64,000 bases of DNA, taken from NCBI GenBank assembly GCA_025084515.1, contig JAJAGP010000014.1:1657894-1721893 (forward strand). Direction: 5' to 3'. The position numbers and the translations under genes are program-made. Positions 1-11,972 of the stretch are shown in pieces. Each line of letters opens with the position of its first letter. The first letter of the stretch is position 1. The notes under the pieces are model-generated. The model had not been told where the DNA came from. It did not search any database and worked only from the letters and a program-made list of their open reading frames with translations. This DNA is from Ancistrus triradiatus (Eukaryota; Chordata; Actinopteri; Siluriformes; Loricariidae).

Positions 1-403
1 ACCGAAACGCGCAATTACCGCGTCATGGCAACCTACACACTATGCTAACTACGTTGTTTTTGTTTTTAAATTCGTGTTTTAGTAAGGTATTCGAGTTCAT
101 TTGATGTGTTCATGGTTCAATAAAGGAAATCTGTCATATTCCGGTCCCAGTAGAGGGTGTGCTAACTATTTTGATTAAGAAAAAACAACAAAAGTTTCAT
201 TTCCATAAACACCAGACCGATTAGCCATAACGTTAAAACCACTAACGGGTGAAGTGAATAAGATGACAGTGTGATGTTCTGGACGAACCTTGGGTTCTGG
301 CATTCTTATGGATGGCACTTTGACACGTACCACATACCTAAAATTTGTGGCAGACCAAGTGCATTCCTTTATCGTCTCAGTGTAAACAAAAAGGCACAGA
401 AAA

Positions 404-470
404 TATTCAGGAATTGGTTTTATCTTTGCCTCCAAATTCTCCAGATCTTAATCTGATCAAGCATGTCCCT
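404..470 (+). pseudogene. Possible Tc1-type transposase C-terminal remnant
   Basis: A short plus-strand stretch reads PPNSPDLNLIKHV, which resembles the motif around the last catalytic acidic residue of Tc1 transposases (SPDLNPIEHxW). The usual glutamate is replaced by lysine and no inverted repeats are visible nearby. It is probably a decayed scrap. The rest of 1-649 shows no gene that I can support; it is AT-rich and lies beyond the end of CENPN. Confidence 0.35.
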
Positions 471-649
471 GATACAATAGAACTGATAGCCAAGTTCTAG
501 ACTTCAATTGATTGAATTCATGTTTAAACCCAACAAGAAGACGTGATAATATCGTAGATCGTAGTTCAGCCTGAAAAACAGGTTCTGCTCCCGATTCTGT
601 ACTTTCACCTTAATAATGTCTTGCACACGTACACCTTAGATCTAAAACC

Positions 650-655
650 TTTATT
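650..655 (-). terminator. Likely CENPN polyadenylation signal
   Basis: The minus strand reads AATAAA here, about 83 bases beyond the CENPN stop codon. It is the nearest canonical signal and would give a short 3' UTR. Confidence 0.5.
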
Positions 656-737
656 TAAAACTTGTAAAATCAACGAACAGGGTTTAAACTGCACTAAATG
701 CACCAACAGCGTCTGCGAGCTGAATCATCAGGACGAA

Positions 738-3700
738 CTAGACCCTCGTTGCAGGAGTCTGGCTCTGGGCTGCTTGGACTTTATCGGTGATCACAAAGTA
801 GTTCCTCCCTTTCTGCGTGATGGAGCTCAGGAGCGGTGTAACGGGGCTTTCAGCCATACCTGTTAAACGCACAGGAAGAAATGATGCCTTTAATATAACG
901 CTGCTTTCACTGCCATCATGTGGTGACGTTTCTGAAATGTATTTATGAACCAAACTCGGACCTCCGCTTAGAACCCTGCCCACCTGTAGACACGCAGTGA
1001 CGCAGCGACTCCAGCAGGTTGGTGCTGGAAAACTTGACCATCCCCCTGAAGCGTTCGTCTTCATCCCTGAGCGTGTTGCTGCTGCTGCTGCTTCCTCTGA
1101 ATCTGGTCTCCAGCTGTGAGAAGTTCAAGTGAAATCTATAATCCACAACTGACTTCGAAAATCACAAAACTAGGCTTGGGCCAGTGAAATGTAGACACGA
1201 TTATCGTCTGAAGAATGATCATGATAAACTATTACCGATCATATTCATCGATAGGGTTATACAGTATAATTACCACCTGGAACCACTTCTAATATCACAT
1301 TCATTAAGAGTAAGAGCTAAATGAATAGATTAAAATGCAACATCAGACGGCGGGTATCCACCTTGTACACTGCAGTTTCCAGCTTTGGCAGCGCCCCATC
1401 ACCAAAAGACTCGCAGGCAGCCTGGCATCTTCTGTTTGTGTATTCTGCATGCTCTTTATCGATATTGGGATCTACAGATTGAAGCATAGTATCAATATTG
1501 TCACACAATGCAATTTGGTGAAAAATAAACAAAAGTCATAAATGATGCTTTGACTATCAAAAATCTCTTACGCAAAGGAGATCCATTTCTTTCCTTCAAA
1601 GCCCTGTCCTGACTTGGAAACACCTTGAAAACAACAGAAGCTGCATTTACAGTGGTTTACTTAAGTGAGGTGACTGTACTGAGCCGGTACGATCATATAT
1701 CAGTGGCTTACCTGCTGATACTGCCTCATGAGCAAATCTCGAACTGCACTGAGGCTTCTAGCACTCAGGTGAGACTCCTTTATAGACACGTGTCTAGAGG
1801 CCAGAACTACAGCCTAAGGGTACGACAGATAGAAAGCACAGATAACAAAAAGCAAGCTGAAGTAACTGTCTTATAGCAAAAAGCTTAAAGTGTTACCTGA
1901 TATAAGAACGTCTTGTGTTTGCCCATGAGATTTTGGAAAAACACATAGGGTGTCTGGAGGTAATGCACAGCGTACGTGGGCTTGAGGTGGTTGGGTTTGC
2001 TGAAGTTGTCTCCCCATGCTATACGAATCCATACAGCTCCATCTTCAAGTTTCTTCGTCCTGATGGATATCTGCACATCCATTGGTAAAACAATACGTCG
2101 GCTCAGAAGAGGAATAACTCCCATTCTGTAATGAGCTTAGGGTTAGGGGTGGGCCATATGACCTCCAATCAATATCATGATTAATTGAACACTTTACCTC
2201 GATTACGATTAAAGAACGATTTTTTTTTTCCTCATTACTCATAATTTAGCAACAAGGCTTGTTCTGTAAATATGCTATTAAAACTGCTTTTTTTTTTTTT
2301 TTTTTTTTAAATCACAGAGTGCATATCATTGTGATTAAAAAAAAACCTAAATAAACACACACATGAACGATTTATGTTTTTTTTAAGCAATATTTCAACT
2401 CATTGAAATTAGTAGGATGTGGTATCGGTTATTTCTTTCCATCTTCTTGAATCTTTTTCATATTGAAAGAAAATTATTAATATAGTTTTTAAAAAGGTAT
2501 TAACAGAATAAAATTAATGGTTAATGGTTCTGAATGCCGATTTCGATTAATGTTCGATTAACTGCCCAGCCCTAATACAAGACATCTATCGCGACATTTG
2601 ATCGCAGGCAAAATGCATCGAGACAGATTCTTAAAAACTACTATTTAAATATTATCCCATACTCAGTAAAGTGATTTTTATTCTATATGTGCTGCACTTA
2701 ATCCAGTCAAACAAATCTAATGACACTCTTCATAATAAAACATGCAGCTTTTCAGTGTTCTTTAAGCACTGACGATATCACGATAAAATTGATCATGATA
2801 CGACAACATATCGCCATATTGCCCACCCCTAGGTTACGTAACTAATTATCCACCTCAGTCACCTATTTCAGGCAATACTGCCCACTTTTTATTATTTATG
2901 AGGCATTTATTGAAGGCAGAAAAAGCCACGCATTCAAAAATATCACAAGCTGCTCTTTGGAAATCATAAGGTGTATTACGTTTCGGAAAACCTCCTCCAA
3001 GTGTGCTGTGAGCATCTCTTTAAACTGCGTGTAATTCACAGTAAGGGCATCTGCGGGAGAGGAATCATTATTTTAGAGATTGTACGGTAATATAATACAT
3101 TTAATAGGACAACGCTACAGTGGGAAACAGTTCTCTTTTCTAATACTACTTACCCTCTGCATCCACAAGCTGGCAGGCATGCCATGTTCCTTGATTAGGT
3201 TGGTCTATGCGATCTAAAGTGAGGAAAATCATTACGATCTGTTTAAAATGGCACATATGACAAAAACAATGCAAACGTTTCCAAATCGTTCCAGGTGTGC
3301 AGGAATAATATCTTATCAATAACATAAATATGGTTTTGATGTTCATTTTGGATTCAACAGTCCCTCTGAATGTTGTTTACAATCAGAGGAACCACAGTGT
3401 CAAAATGTATGTGAGACTTTGAGAATGTAAGCATATATGTATAGACTATAAATGTTTTTGTTGCTTTTCTAGTCATCACATCCTCGGTCAGGTAAAATAT
3501 CACTCTCAATCGCCCGTTTCTGTTGTTTGATTCAGTGCCGGTGTGCTCTCTGGCTTTCAAGGTGCTCTTTGGGGTGCTTCCTTCTAAGATGGTTGAACAG
3601 GTTTTGCTGCATTACCATCAGAGATGACAATCTTGTCTTTGCAAACGACGTGTTTAGTTTTTTTTGGGAAGTGGGGAAAATGGAGTACCAAGACAGAATC

Positions 3701-4333
3701 CGATCAGACCAAGGAGAACAAGCCAAACTCCACACAGATATTGACTAAAGGTAAGGAACGAATCCAGGTCACTGAAGCCTGGCATGGACATTAAAAAAAT
3801 GAATATTTTGCAAATGAAATGTGCAAAAATTGACTTACAGACCAGCTCCAGTTTGACCACATCTTTTAAACTCACTCTGCTTTCCTAAAGTGGAGCGAAA
3901 CAGAATCATGAGGACTTTTCAGTAAATATATATCCCATAGTTGTTGTAGCCTATTGTACTGATACTGATTCAGGATCAGTCACTTAAGCATGAACAGACG
4001 TTTAAACCGTTTTAAAGCAAAACATGTCTCAAATCCTACTGGTTCAGGATCAGTTACTGATTCAGGAGTTACTTCAGCACGAATATACAGTTTCAACCGT
4101 ACAGTTTTAAGCACAACAGATCTCAAATCAGCCTGTAAAGGTAAAATAAATAAAACGTTTACCTCACACAAGGAGATTAGGCTCTCCAGAAATAGCCATT
4201 TTGGTTGTGTATAATTCAGAGTACTGAGCTGCTCCTCTGATAATCTCTTCCAGCCTCTCAGAACGGCCTCCATGTTTCTACTGGGGATTTTCCGTATAAT
4301 ACGCTGTAAAATAGCCCGACACTGCTCCTCCAT
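738..4333 (-). CDS. cenpn: Centromere protein N (CENP-N), ten coding exons, 345 aa
   Basis: Coding exons, in transcript order: 4333-4163, 3884-3839, 3213-3154, 3050-2980, 2070-1897, 1813-1712, 1623-1572, 1471-1362, 1113-984, 859-738. All have GT donors and AG acceptors, phases join without a break, and the sum is 346 codons with the stop. The product matches vertebrate CENP-N along its length: an N-terminal pyrin-like helical domain (about residues 1-75, with KIP and LSEEQL motifs), AVWIRIAWG and KPTYAVHY near 129-150, ESFGD near 246-250, KFSSxxLLESL near 289-299, and a C-terminal TPLLSS...RNYF...TDK. CENP-N with CENP-L recognises CENP-A nucleosomes and recruits the inner kinetochore network. 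Human CENP-N is 339 aa, so the length fits. The first ATG matches the family start. E3, R11 and K15 align with human residues of the N-terminal helix as I recall them, while human E7 is alanine here. Exons 2, 3 and 7 are short (46, 60 and 52 bases) and would be missed by an ORF scan. Confidence 0.93.
2144..2833. mobile_element. hAT-like nonautonomous element in CENPN intron 4
   Basis: The left end reads TAGGGGTGGGCCATATG and the right end is its near-perfect inverse (CATATTGCCCACCCCTA). The inside is AT-rich with runs of T and no transposase. Flanks TAGGGTTA and TAGGTTAC look like an imperfect 8-bp target duplication, which suggests hAT. It fills about three quarters of the 909-bp intron. Similar end fragments occur near 31605-31680 and 1155-1260. 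Confidence 0.65.
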
Positions 4334-4940
4334 TTTGTGTCTGATGTATTATTTCTTCAAAAAGACTTAAATAAATAAAGTAAACGCCATTAGAAAGTAT
4401 CGTATGCCTGTTCAAACAACAGCAGCTAGATATGCAGAATCAAAATAAACCGCCAAGGCTCGACTACTCTGTGCTGACACAGGATCAGCTCTTTAAGTTT
4501 AAGTCCTGAGTTCAACCGTCTAAAGCGAATGAGAAAACTGGTCTTAGATCAGCCTGAAAATGAAATAACGGGTGACGCTGTTGAGACGTCTTTCTCTGCG
4601 CGTCATCCGGTTTGTAAATTACATTTAAAAATAAAAGTCTCAAAGTAGATGACTAAAGGAAGGGAAACAATTTAAATATAACAAATGGTGGACTGAACTA
4701 AATAAAAGTATATAAAACTAAAGAGGCACTGTTGATGGAAGAATTATAAATAGAGTTAGTTATATGTAGGCTTCATTTTATGCTGGGTTGCTTGTGCTGC
4801 CATCTAGTGGGCAAAAGATAAAGGACTGCTGTGGTGGAGAGAGAAACTATTATTTAGCGTCGCGTTAAATATCCTTCTAATGCTTTTGCTGAAGTACGAT
4901 TTCAACCGTTTCCAGGCGAAGACGCTCAGGTTTGTTCTTT
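4334..4940. promoter_or_regulatory. Putative bidirectional promoter, CENPN and CMC2
   Basis: CENPN (minus) and CMC2 (plus) diverge from this interval. It contains CpG-bearing patches around 4555-4610 and 4855-4925, including GCGCGTCATCCGG, an ETS-like core on the opposite strand. CMC2 needs at least one upstream noncoding exon because its start codon lies 12 bases inside an exon with a clear acceptor at 5979. A donor-like AG|GT after GACGCTCAG at 4921-4929 is one candidate. The promoter call is inference from gene layout. Confidence 0.4.
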
Positions 4941-5394
4941 AATATGTTTAATTTGTTTTAGACTTTCATCCAAGCAGCCAAATCAGTTATACAAGCATGT
5001 GCTGATGAACTCGGTGCAATGTCATGCTTACAGCCAGCACTACACCGATTATACAGCATAAATGTGAGAGTAAATACAAATCAGCGTGGTTTAAAAAAAA
5101 CAAACAACTATTGAATCCAATTGCTTAATCGAAGTCCAGTTTTAGTACACGAGGTCAAATAACTTTGAAAGCATGCTTTGCCCTTCAGAGACCCTTACTG
5201 TGCTGGTTTGTTAGAAACTGCGAATGGATTTCATAAAAATGTAAAGATTTCCTTTGTATAAACGTAATAATGTTCAGTTTTGACCAGGCAGGGAAAATAA
5301 AGTCAACTATTCGTGACATGATGAAAAAGTCAGACTTTATAAAGCACTTATTATTAACGGGAAACTTTGAACATAGCGTATGTTACATTACACT

Positions 5395-5680
5395 TTACGT
5401 ACCTGCTTAATTTAGTGACCTAACCGGCAGCACAGGGTGCCATGATGGGTTCCACTTCATCATAGGGCACATGCACAAACATGCCATCGCTCACACTTAG
5501 ACACTTTCGAGACACGAGCTGACCTAAGAAATGTCTTTTGGAACATGAGAGGAATCCAGAGCACCTGGTAATAAGGGGAGAACATACAAATGTGGACTCG
5601 AACCAGGGTCAGTGCGACAGCAGTGCTAACCACTGAACTCTGAACTACCACATGTTGTGTGGCGTCAGTCAAATGTATTA
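5395..5680. repeat. Dispersed teleost repeat fragment
   Basis: The text resembles a common fish dispersed repeat: GTACCTGCTTAAT, GGCAGCACAGGGTGCCA, GGGAGAACATACAAA, and CGAACCAGGGTCAGTGC before CAGTGCTAACCACTGA. A related fragment sits at 8791-9010. No coding potential remains. Confidence 0.5.
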
Positions 5681-5699
5681 AGTCATGTAAATACAGCCA

Positions 5700-5900
5700 G
5701 CAGCTTCAGGTAATGCTCACATGAAGCAGCAGAATGGGGAAAATGTGATCTCAGTGATTTTGACCATGGCATGATTGGGGCCAGATGGGCTCGTTTGAAT
5801 GTTCCTATGCTTGCCGGTCTCCTGGGATTATTAAGGCAAAAACATCCAGTGAGTGGGAGTTCTGCCTTGATCAGAGCCCAAAAGTAAATCTGATCAGGAA
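5700..5900 (+). repeat. Fragment of a fish DNA-transposon family
   Basis: Phrases such as AATGTGATCTCAGTGATTTTG, GGCATGATTGGGGCCAGA, CCGGTCTCCTGGGATT and AACATCCAGTGAGTGG match a dispersed fish transposon-derived sequence I recognise only in general terms. It lies just upstream of the first CMC2 coding exon. What look like other parts of the same family are at 49720-49752 and 50280-50450. Confidence 0.4.
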
Positions 5901-5991
5901 TAGCTGATCAGATTATTTATTTTCACTTTGAGGTAAGAAATTTGACAAAGTATGATGGTTGTTTTTTGTTCATTTCCAGCTTGAAGTCAGG

Positions 5992-6803
5992 ATGCACCCA
6001 GACCTGTCGGCTCATTTGCATACTGATGAATGTAATGAGCTGATTACGCTGCTGAAACAGTGCCACAAGGAGGTAAAATGCAGCTCATCCGTACCATAAA
6101 TTACTTTCCGTTCTTTTGTTTATTGGATTTCCTGTTATATTTTGTCTCCAGCACAACGTCCTGCGGTTCTTTGGAACTTGTAACGATGTGGACCGATCGA
6201 TGCGGGAGTGCCTTAAGAAAGAGGTAAGATGTGATGGGTCAACGTTTAAGTTCTAACATCAAGAGCTTCGCCACGATGTGCCACAATTATTCAGCCAAAT
6301 TAGGAGCAATATACACTCAGAGGCTACTGTATTAGGTAAATAAAGTACTAGTAAGGTATTTATTAGCTGACAGGAGTGGCTCCAGCCATCCTAACCAAGA
6401 AAAAGTGCTAAACCAAGATAATGCTGTTTGCAATCCGAGTTCCAGGCTTCACACATCCACCACGGTTTGTTTCTAAGCCAGCTTACCTTTCTATTATTAG
6501 TTTTAAATTGATTTCCGGATAGTTTTCAGCTCTACGTCTTAAAACACCTTTTAAAGGCTCTGCACCTCCAGTCTCAGCCAGAATCCTAGACTTAAGGCAT
6601 GTTGTGCATAGTATTTGTGTACATATGCTTTCGTTTTATATGGATTATCTGGTGACGTTTGAATCTCATGACCTAATCTCCATCCTTCCATAACGTCGGG
6701 TCTCTTGAACGTTTCGCAGTATCAGGCGAAGAGAGAGCGCAGCAAAGCCCACGCGGAGGAGATGAGACAGCGGCTGAAGGACGGACCTAAAGCCCAGTCG
6801 TGA
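5992..6803 (+). CDS. cmc2: CMC2, twin CX9C mitochondrial protein, three coding exons, 78 aa
   Basis: Coding exons are 5992-6072, 6152-6223 and 6720-6803, all phase 0 with GT-AG borders. The product starts MHPDLSAHLHTDECNELI and carries two CX9C motifs: C14/C24 in exon 1, and C37 (in FFGTC) paired with C47 (in MRECLKKE) in exon 2. Such proteins enter the mitochondrial intermembrane space through the Mia40 disulfide relay, and CMC2 takes part in cytochrome c oxidase assembly. Human CMC2 is 79 aa, so this copy is full length. The lysine/arginine-rich C-terminal tail is typical. The first coding exon begins at 5980 after a TTTCCAG acceptor, so the 5' UTR is spliced. It is head to head with CENPN and tail to tail with CDYL2. 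Confidence 0.93.
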
Positions 6804-6980
6804 CGAAACAGATACAAGATGATGATCATATTTCAGGATTTTGCTTCCAGAACAGATCCACGGTGCTGATTCTGACCGTGTGGGTATTTCACGTCCTGTG
6901 GAGGATGCCATGTATTTATTATGGACCTACTGAGTTATGGAAAGAGGCAGCACATTTAGAACAATGTTTTAATAACAGGA

Positions 6981-7109
6981 AATAAAGATTATTAGAATAG
7001 AGCTAGAAGTATAAACTCACAGACCAGTACATATGAATAATGTAAACTCTACGCATTATCTGTGTGCTGTGTGAGAATGGTGCTTGGTTTTAAAGGTGGC
7101 TTCAATAAA
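6981..7109 (+). terminator. CMC2 polyadenylation signals
   Basis: AATAAA occurs at 6981-6986 and at 7104-7109, about 180 and 300 bases past the CMC2 stop. Either could end the transcript. Confidence 0.5.
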
Positions 7110-7194
7110 TTGAATAACATCACCTTTATCTCAGTAACCTAATTATGTTGTCTTTCATTTTTCTACACATCATCACAAATCTATAGAAAACTGA

Positions 7195-9370
7195 ATTTTG
7201 CGGGTCTAGCGCGGGACGGGTTGCCAGTCCATCTCAAGGCTGATCGGGATCTCTATGGTAGACCCCAGGATGGCTTCCCCTCCCTCAGACACAGCTCATC
7301 TTGTCACCTGACCAGTGCCGGGACTCAACCTGGTCAATCTTCTGTAGTTCTATCCTCTGCATGTTCTTGTTGGGTGTCCACAAACTTTTGTACATGGACG
7401 CTTCCGCAGAAAGCCTGTTTGTTTGGCGACGTCCGACCTCCAAAAGCTCGGAAACAGACTCCGTAGTTCCCTACCCAAAAAAATCGCAACGTGTGTTTGT
7501 TGTCATTTATTAGATACTGCTCAACCCTGCGATACAACAAAGACGGAGCTTCCTACCGACACACCGATGACTTCTAAGGCACCCAGAAATATCCATGTAT
7601 TCAAACGTCCAGGGACTCGAGCGCCGAGTCTTAAGTGCCGTCCTGCACTTGATCCAGTAGTTTAACGCTGAGGAGAAAAAGTCTATCCAATAATCAATAA
7701 TAACCCAATTACAAAATAATCCGACGTCCTAATAAAATGGTAAGGAGCATCCTTTAAATAGGAAATGCACCTCTCCTTTCACTGTGCCCTGCTAAAAATA
7801 ATAGTCCAACTGTCCCTTAAATACAAACACATGTCCAGTAAGGAACAATACAAATTACAAACACTGTCTTTAACAGACTATTAAGACGTTACAGGGTTGA
7901 ATGAGCAGTCTTAATCACAGTTTAGCTCAGGTACACACACAGATTCATTGTTTTGGATATACACCAGACGTACAACAAACTGTTTTTGTTTAATAGCGGA
8001 ACATTCTGGCTTCATGAAGCAAACCTCAAACAAACTATTTTAAACTTTTTTTCTCCGGATCAAGTAAAGGGGTAAAGTAAAATGGTCGGGGGAGAAAAAC
8101 TTGTAATAGCCCAAACCTAAAAACAGAAGTGCTTTCAGGCCTTAACAAGCTTTTAGAGTCGGCTAATTGGAAGAAAACATGACCCAGACAAGAGAGCCCT
8201 CAATTTAAACAAATGAAAGTCTTATAAAAGTCCTTCATGAAGGAAATCCAACACAGCGTGTGGCAGAAGATGAGGGAGTGAAGGTTATGAAAGGAAATAA
8301 TCAGGATGGAAAACAAAGCAAATAGGTGGGAAAAGCTAGGGGTGTAGCGATACAATCTGCTCACGATTCCATTTTCTTATCAATTTTTTCCCCGAAGTGT
8401 AAACAGTGCAGTTGGTGCAGTTTTAACGAAACCTATAAAGACGAGTGCCTGAAGAACAAGACATGGGGTTGCACGTTACCTTATCAGAAAAGGCTCAGGT
8501 GTAGACTGAAACATTGGAGACTTTTAAAGAAAGTAGAAAATTCGTAGCTTTCCGAGGTGTGCTCAGTTTTTATATATAACGTTGAGCAGTAATTCTTCAT
8601 TAAAACACAAGTCCATGCAAGTTTGTTCCCTGCAGGAGATCAAAACCTTTAGTTAAAGCAGGGGGGCTTAAACTTTTGCATAAATCTGTAAAGAGAAACG
8701 GGCAGTTCTGGTTCTATGCAACGACTTTGGCACCCCTGATCAGACTAAAGGTAACAGCTACAATAACTACAGGGTCAGAAGTGGTCTTTTCTGTACCTGC
8801 TTAATCCGGGTCGTCCAGCATCACCATTTGGCAGCACAGGGCACAAGGCGGGAATTAAACCTGAAACCTGAAAGGTGCTCCTACTGGGACAATTTAGAAA
8901 AGCAGATTGACCTTTCGACTTGGGGAGATCCAACTCCACACAGGCAGCGTCCAGGCCAGGATTCGAACCCGGGTCTCTGGAGTGGCGTGAGATGTTGCAG
9001 AGACCTGGATCTGCAACACTGACCCCTGCTGGCCCTGCAGTGCACTGGAGTCCCATCCAAGCTGTACCAGAATAGGCTCTGGTAAAACCACCTACTAGCT
9101 GCCACATTTATTAATAAAACGTAAATATTATTTACAAATAAAAAGCTGCCCGGGTGGCACAGCGGCAGTTTACCAGCCCATATTAGGCCTAGATTCCAGT
9201 CCAGGCACCATATGGGGTTTAGGATGATTCTAAGGGCCTGTGACTGACAGGGACCCTAAAAAATTATTAGAACATTATTTTTAGTTTTATTTAGGAGCCC
9301 CAAATCCGTGGCGGCGCCCCTGCCAAGTGGTGGCGCCCAGCTGAGTTCGGAAATAGGCTCAAGCGAGCCT
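7195..9370. repeat. Intergenic stretch with dispersed-repeat fragments
   Basis: Between CMC2 and the CDYL2 3' end no gene is supported. 7200-7330 carries a GACGGGTTGCCAGTCCATC-type fragment. 8791-9010 carries GTACCTGCTTAATCCGGG and ends in GATTCGAACCCGGGTCTCTGG, a B-box-like string inside a repeat. 9148-9260 carries CCCGGGTGGCACAGCGGCAG, a SINE-like head. ORFs here are short and overlap on both strands. 9370-10470 and 10680-11800 show nothing recognisable beyond the repeat copy at 10475-10650 and the CDYL2 3' UTR. Confidence 0.4.
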
Positions 9371-10474
9371 GACGAGGATAAGCGGGGTACAACTGACCTA
9401 ATAACGTCCTTTAGTTTTAGTGAAATGAGATTCAAATGTCTTAAGGAGAAAACAGAGCGTGTTCCCGTTGAAAATGAATAAAACATGCAGTTTGCCCGGG
9501 GAATCCAAAACATGAACGTGACACACCTGCCAGGTGATGAGTGTGCAAAAGAAAACCAGAGGAACACAAAAGGTACCCTGAAATATTAAGCTATTAACAA
9601 GCCACGTACGTCTGTGATAACACACATGCACGTTAGGTTACGTATGCACAAAAGAATCCTCACATCTACGGCTGCCTAAGATGGTGCGTGAATCTAATTA
9701 TCCGCATGCAACGGCAACGTGTGCTACAGAAATACACAAGAAACAGTCCTTTTACTTTGTCACATGTATTGAGACAGAACCAACAGAGAGTCGTGCTTCA
9801 ATGTTGTGTTAACCTCAAACTGCCAGAGTGAGATTCTTCATCACAGCTGCCAGATAAAGCCGGGCCGCTGCACCGCCTCCTTCCCAAATCGATTCCTTTC
9901 ACTGAGAGAATTAGGCTCATTCACTATTTCCTGCCACACCACAGCAATGCGATGAGAGAAAAAGCTCGCCAGCGACACGACGGCCTCTTCAGGCAAAGGG
10001 GCGTCGATGCTTTTCAAACCGGGGCTAATTTAGGATAACAGGCTCTGGATCCACATGAAGAGGAGCTGGTGCGTATTTAGGAACGGAGACGAGACATTTT
10101 CCCTGTCAGAACTGAACGAACGGAGGAATTTAAAGCACGTGTTAAGTTCACTTTATTGCACACCTCAGCCATTTAAAATCATTGCTGAATGATGACCGGA
10201 CAGTTCCTTTTGAAGGAGAATCAGTTCTCATCTAGAAAGCATCCAAAACATAAAAGGTAGGTGTGATGGGCGATCTGCCCTTTAAGGATCAGAAGTATGT
10301 GGACACCATTCCACCACGGTGACCTCTCCTGTGTATCCGCAGGGCTGATTTACCCTGTCTGAGGGAGGGGATGCCGAATGTGGATGTATCATCCCCCTGG
10401 GATAAGCGGGATAATGATGTGGGAGGGTTAGGGGCCAAAAGTCTGAGACCGCTATTAAAATGCCTATTTTCTGC

Positions 10475-10650
10475 TTAATACAATGTTTTCACAGCAAATC
10501 ATATAATCTGTATAAAGCCATAAAGCCTTTGTACAACAGAGAAATATCTTTGCCTCATCTGAACAACCCTGTGACGAGGGTGGCGAGGAAAAACTCCCTA
10601 AATGTGAGGAGGAGCTTAGATGCTCTACACCATGGCCTGAAGAATACATT
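10475..10650 (+). repeat. Dispersed repeat with conserved core, copy A
   Basis: This copy contains GTGGCGAGGAAAAACTCCCT followed by GAGGAGG and CTGAAGAATACA. The core GACAGTGGCAAGGAAAAACT is shared with copies at 22545-22810 and 26825-27090. It is a noncoding fish dispersed repeat; this copy lies in or just beyond the CDYL2 3' flank. Confidence 0.5.
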
Positions 10651-11813
10651 TATAATAAGAGCTTAACTATACAAAAACTAAATCGAATAATTAAAACAGA
10701 GAAAATGACTCAAAAACTAAATATCACTACAAATAACAGAATAAAAATATATTAAATAATGTACAGGATTTTAATTATAATAATTATAAATAGATAACTT
10801 TTAATAGCAATGAGTGACAGTTTGAATATGGACATTTCAGAGTTTGTGAAATCTGTTTTAAACTCCACGGGACATTTATGGGGGCACTTGTAGGCAGAGA
10901 AAAAGATGTCAGCTCAGGCGCACGCTGTTATTACGGATGGGGGAACATCCCATTTGCTTCTTTTAGATTCCTTCTGAAATAAGCAAAAGATTTTCTCTAG
11001 TTTATGTGATTTGCATAAAAAACACTGTAATAAACTCAACACAAAATGTGACATGGAAGCATGCTCACTTGCGGGCTCGCGCTTTTTGGACCCTGGCCTG
11101 GGTGGGGAGGTTACTGAAGATGCAATCTTCTGTTTGTTTTGTATCATGTCGCGTCTGTGCTAAATGATCCCGCGTGGATTTGCATAGACTGGTGGATACG
11201 AATGGTGAGGCGGCGCGAGAGTAACGAGCGTCAGATCCGTGTGCTTATGGGCCATCACCATCCACTAATCAAACCGGAAACCGATTAGTCATCGGCTGAA
11301 TCGACGAGCGTAACGAGTAGAGAGAGCAGTCCGTGTGGACATCGTCCCAAACCCTGGACTACTGCACCCGACTGTGCCACGTCACGTCCCGTCACAGGAA
11401 TGCGTCTCGAATTAAAAAGATTCGTCTCCATAAATTCCCAAAGACCTTTGGTATGAAAATCCCCCCTTCAGAGATGAGCGCCAACACAGGACACGACAAA
11501 AGTCACACTAGGACAAAGGATCTACACTGTAGACAAGTATACACACCATTCACGTACTGTGTGCACCTCTGAAAAATGGCTTGGTTTTTAAATAAATAAC
11601 ACACATTTACAGGCATCTCATTATTTTCAGTGTGGACAATGCTGGTCCAGGGCAGGCCCGGACTCTACGGATTAGTAGTACTACAAAACGCGGACTCTTG
11701 GCTTTAGATTCGATTTCTTCGACGCGTCCCTAATGACATCGTAGTCTGCTCTAAGTGGGCGTGGACCGGCGTGCTGACTGACGGGATTCGGCTGAAGGGC
11801 GCTCGGCTCCAGT

Positions 11814-11972
11814 TTAGGCGTCGTAGCCTTTGGTCTGGAGGTAGGTGAAGAGCGCCTCCAGGCCTTTGGTGGAGCACCACAGCTGTTTGAGCATCTGGCA
11901 TTCCTTCTCGTTGACCTCCTCCAGCACGGACTTCAGGAAGCTGCGCACCATGCACTTCGACTCCTCCAGAAC
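11814..11972 (-). CDS. cdyl2: CDYL2 exon 7 (last coding exon), residues 441-492
   Basis: It begins VLEESKCMVRSF after a ...TACGCAG acceptor and ends KGYDA with TAA at 11816-11814. This is the C-terminal helical tail of the crotonase-like domain, which mediates oligomer contacts in this fold. The last residues differ from the human tail. Confidence 0.95.
   Translation of the reverse strand, partial: VLEESKCMVRSFLKSVLEEVNEKECQMLKQLWCSTKGLEALFTYLQTKGYDA

Noticed and set aside
1885..2124. Start of CENPN exon 5 at the ATG at 2124
   Set aside because: Alignment and phase place the acceptor after GATGTGCAG at 2071, so codons before 2070 are intronic.
3532..3735. Open minus frame in CENPN intron 2 first considered as exon 3
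   Set aside because: Its translation does not align with CENP-N, and the exon at 3213-3154 fits phase, length and the conserved tryptophan (GTWHACQLVDAE).
8925..9022. Possible tRNA gene from GATTCGAACCCGGGTCTC
   Set aside because: The B-box-like string lies inside a dispersed repeat and no cloverleaf with matching acceptor stem could be drawn.
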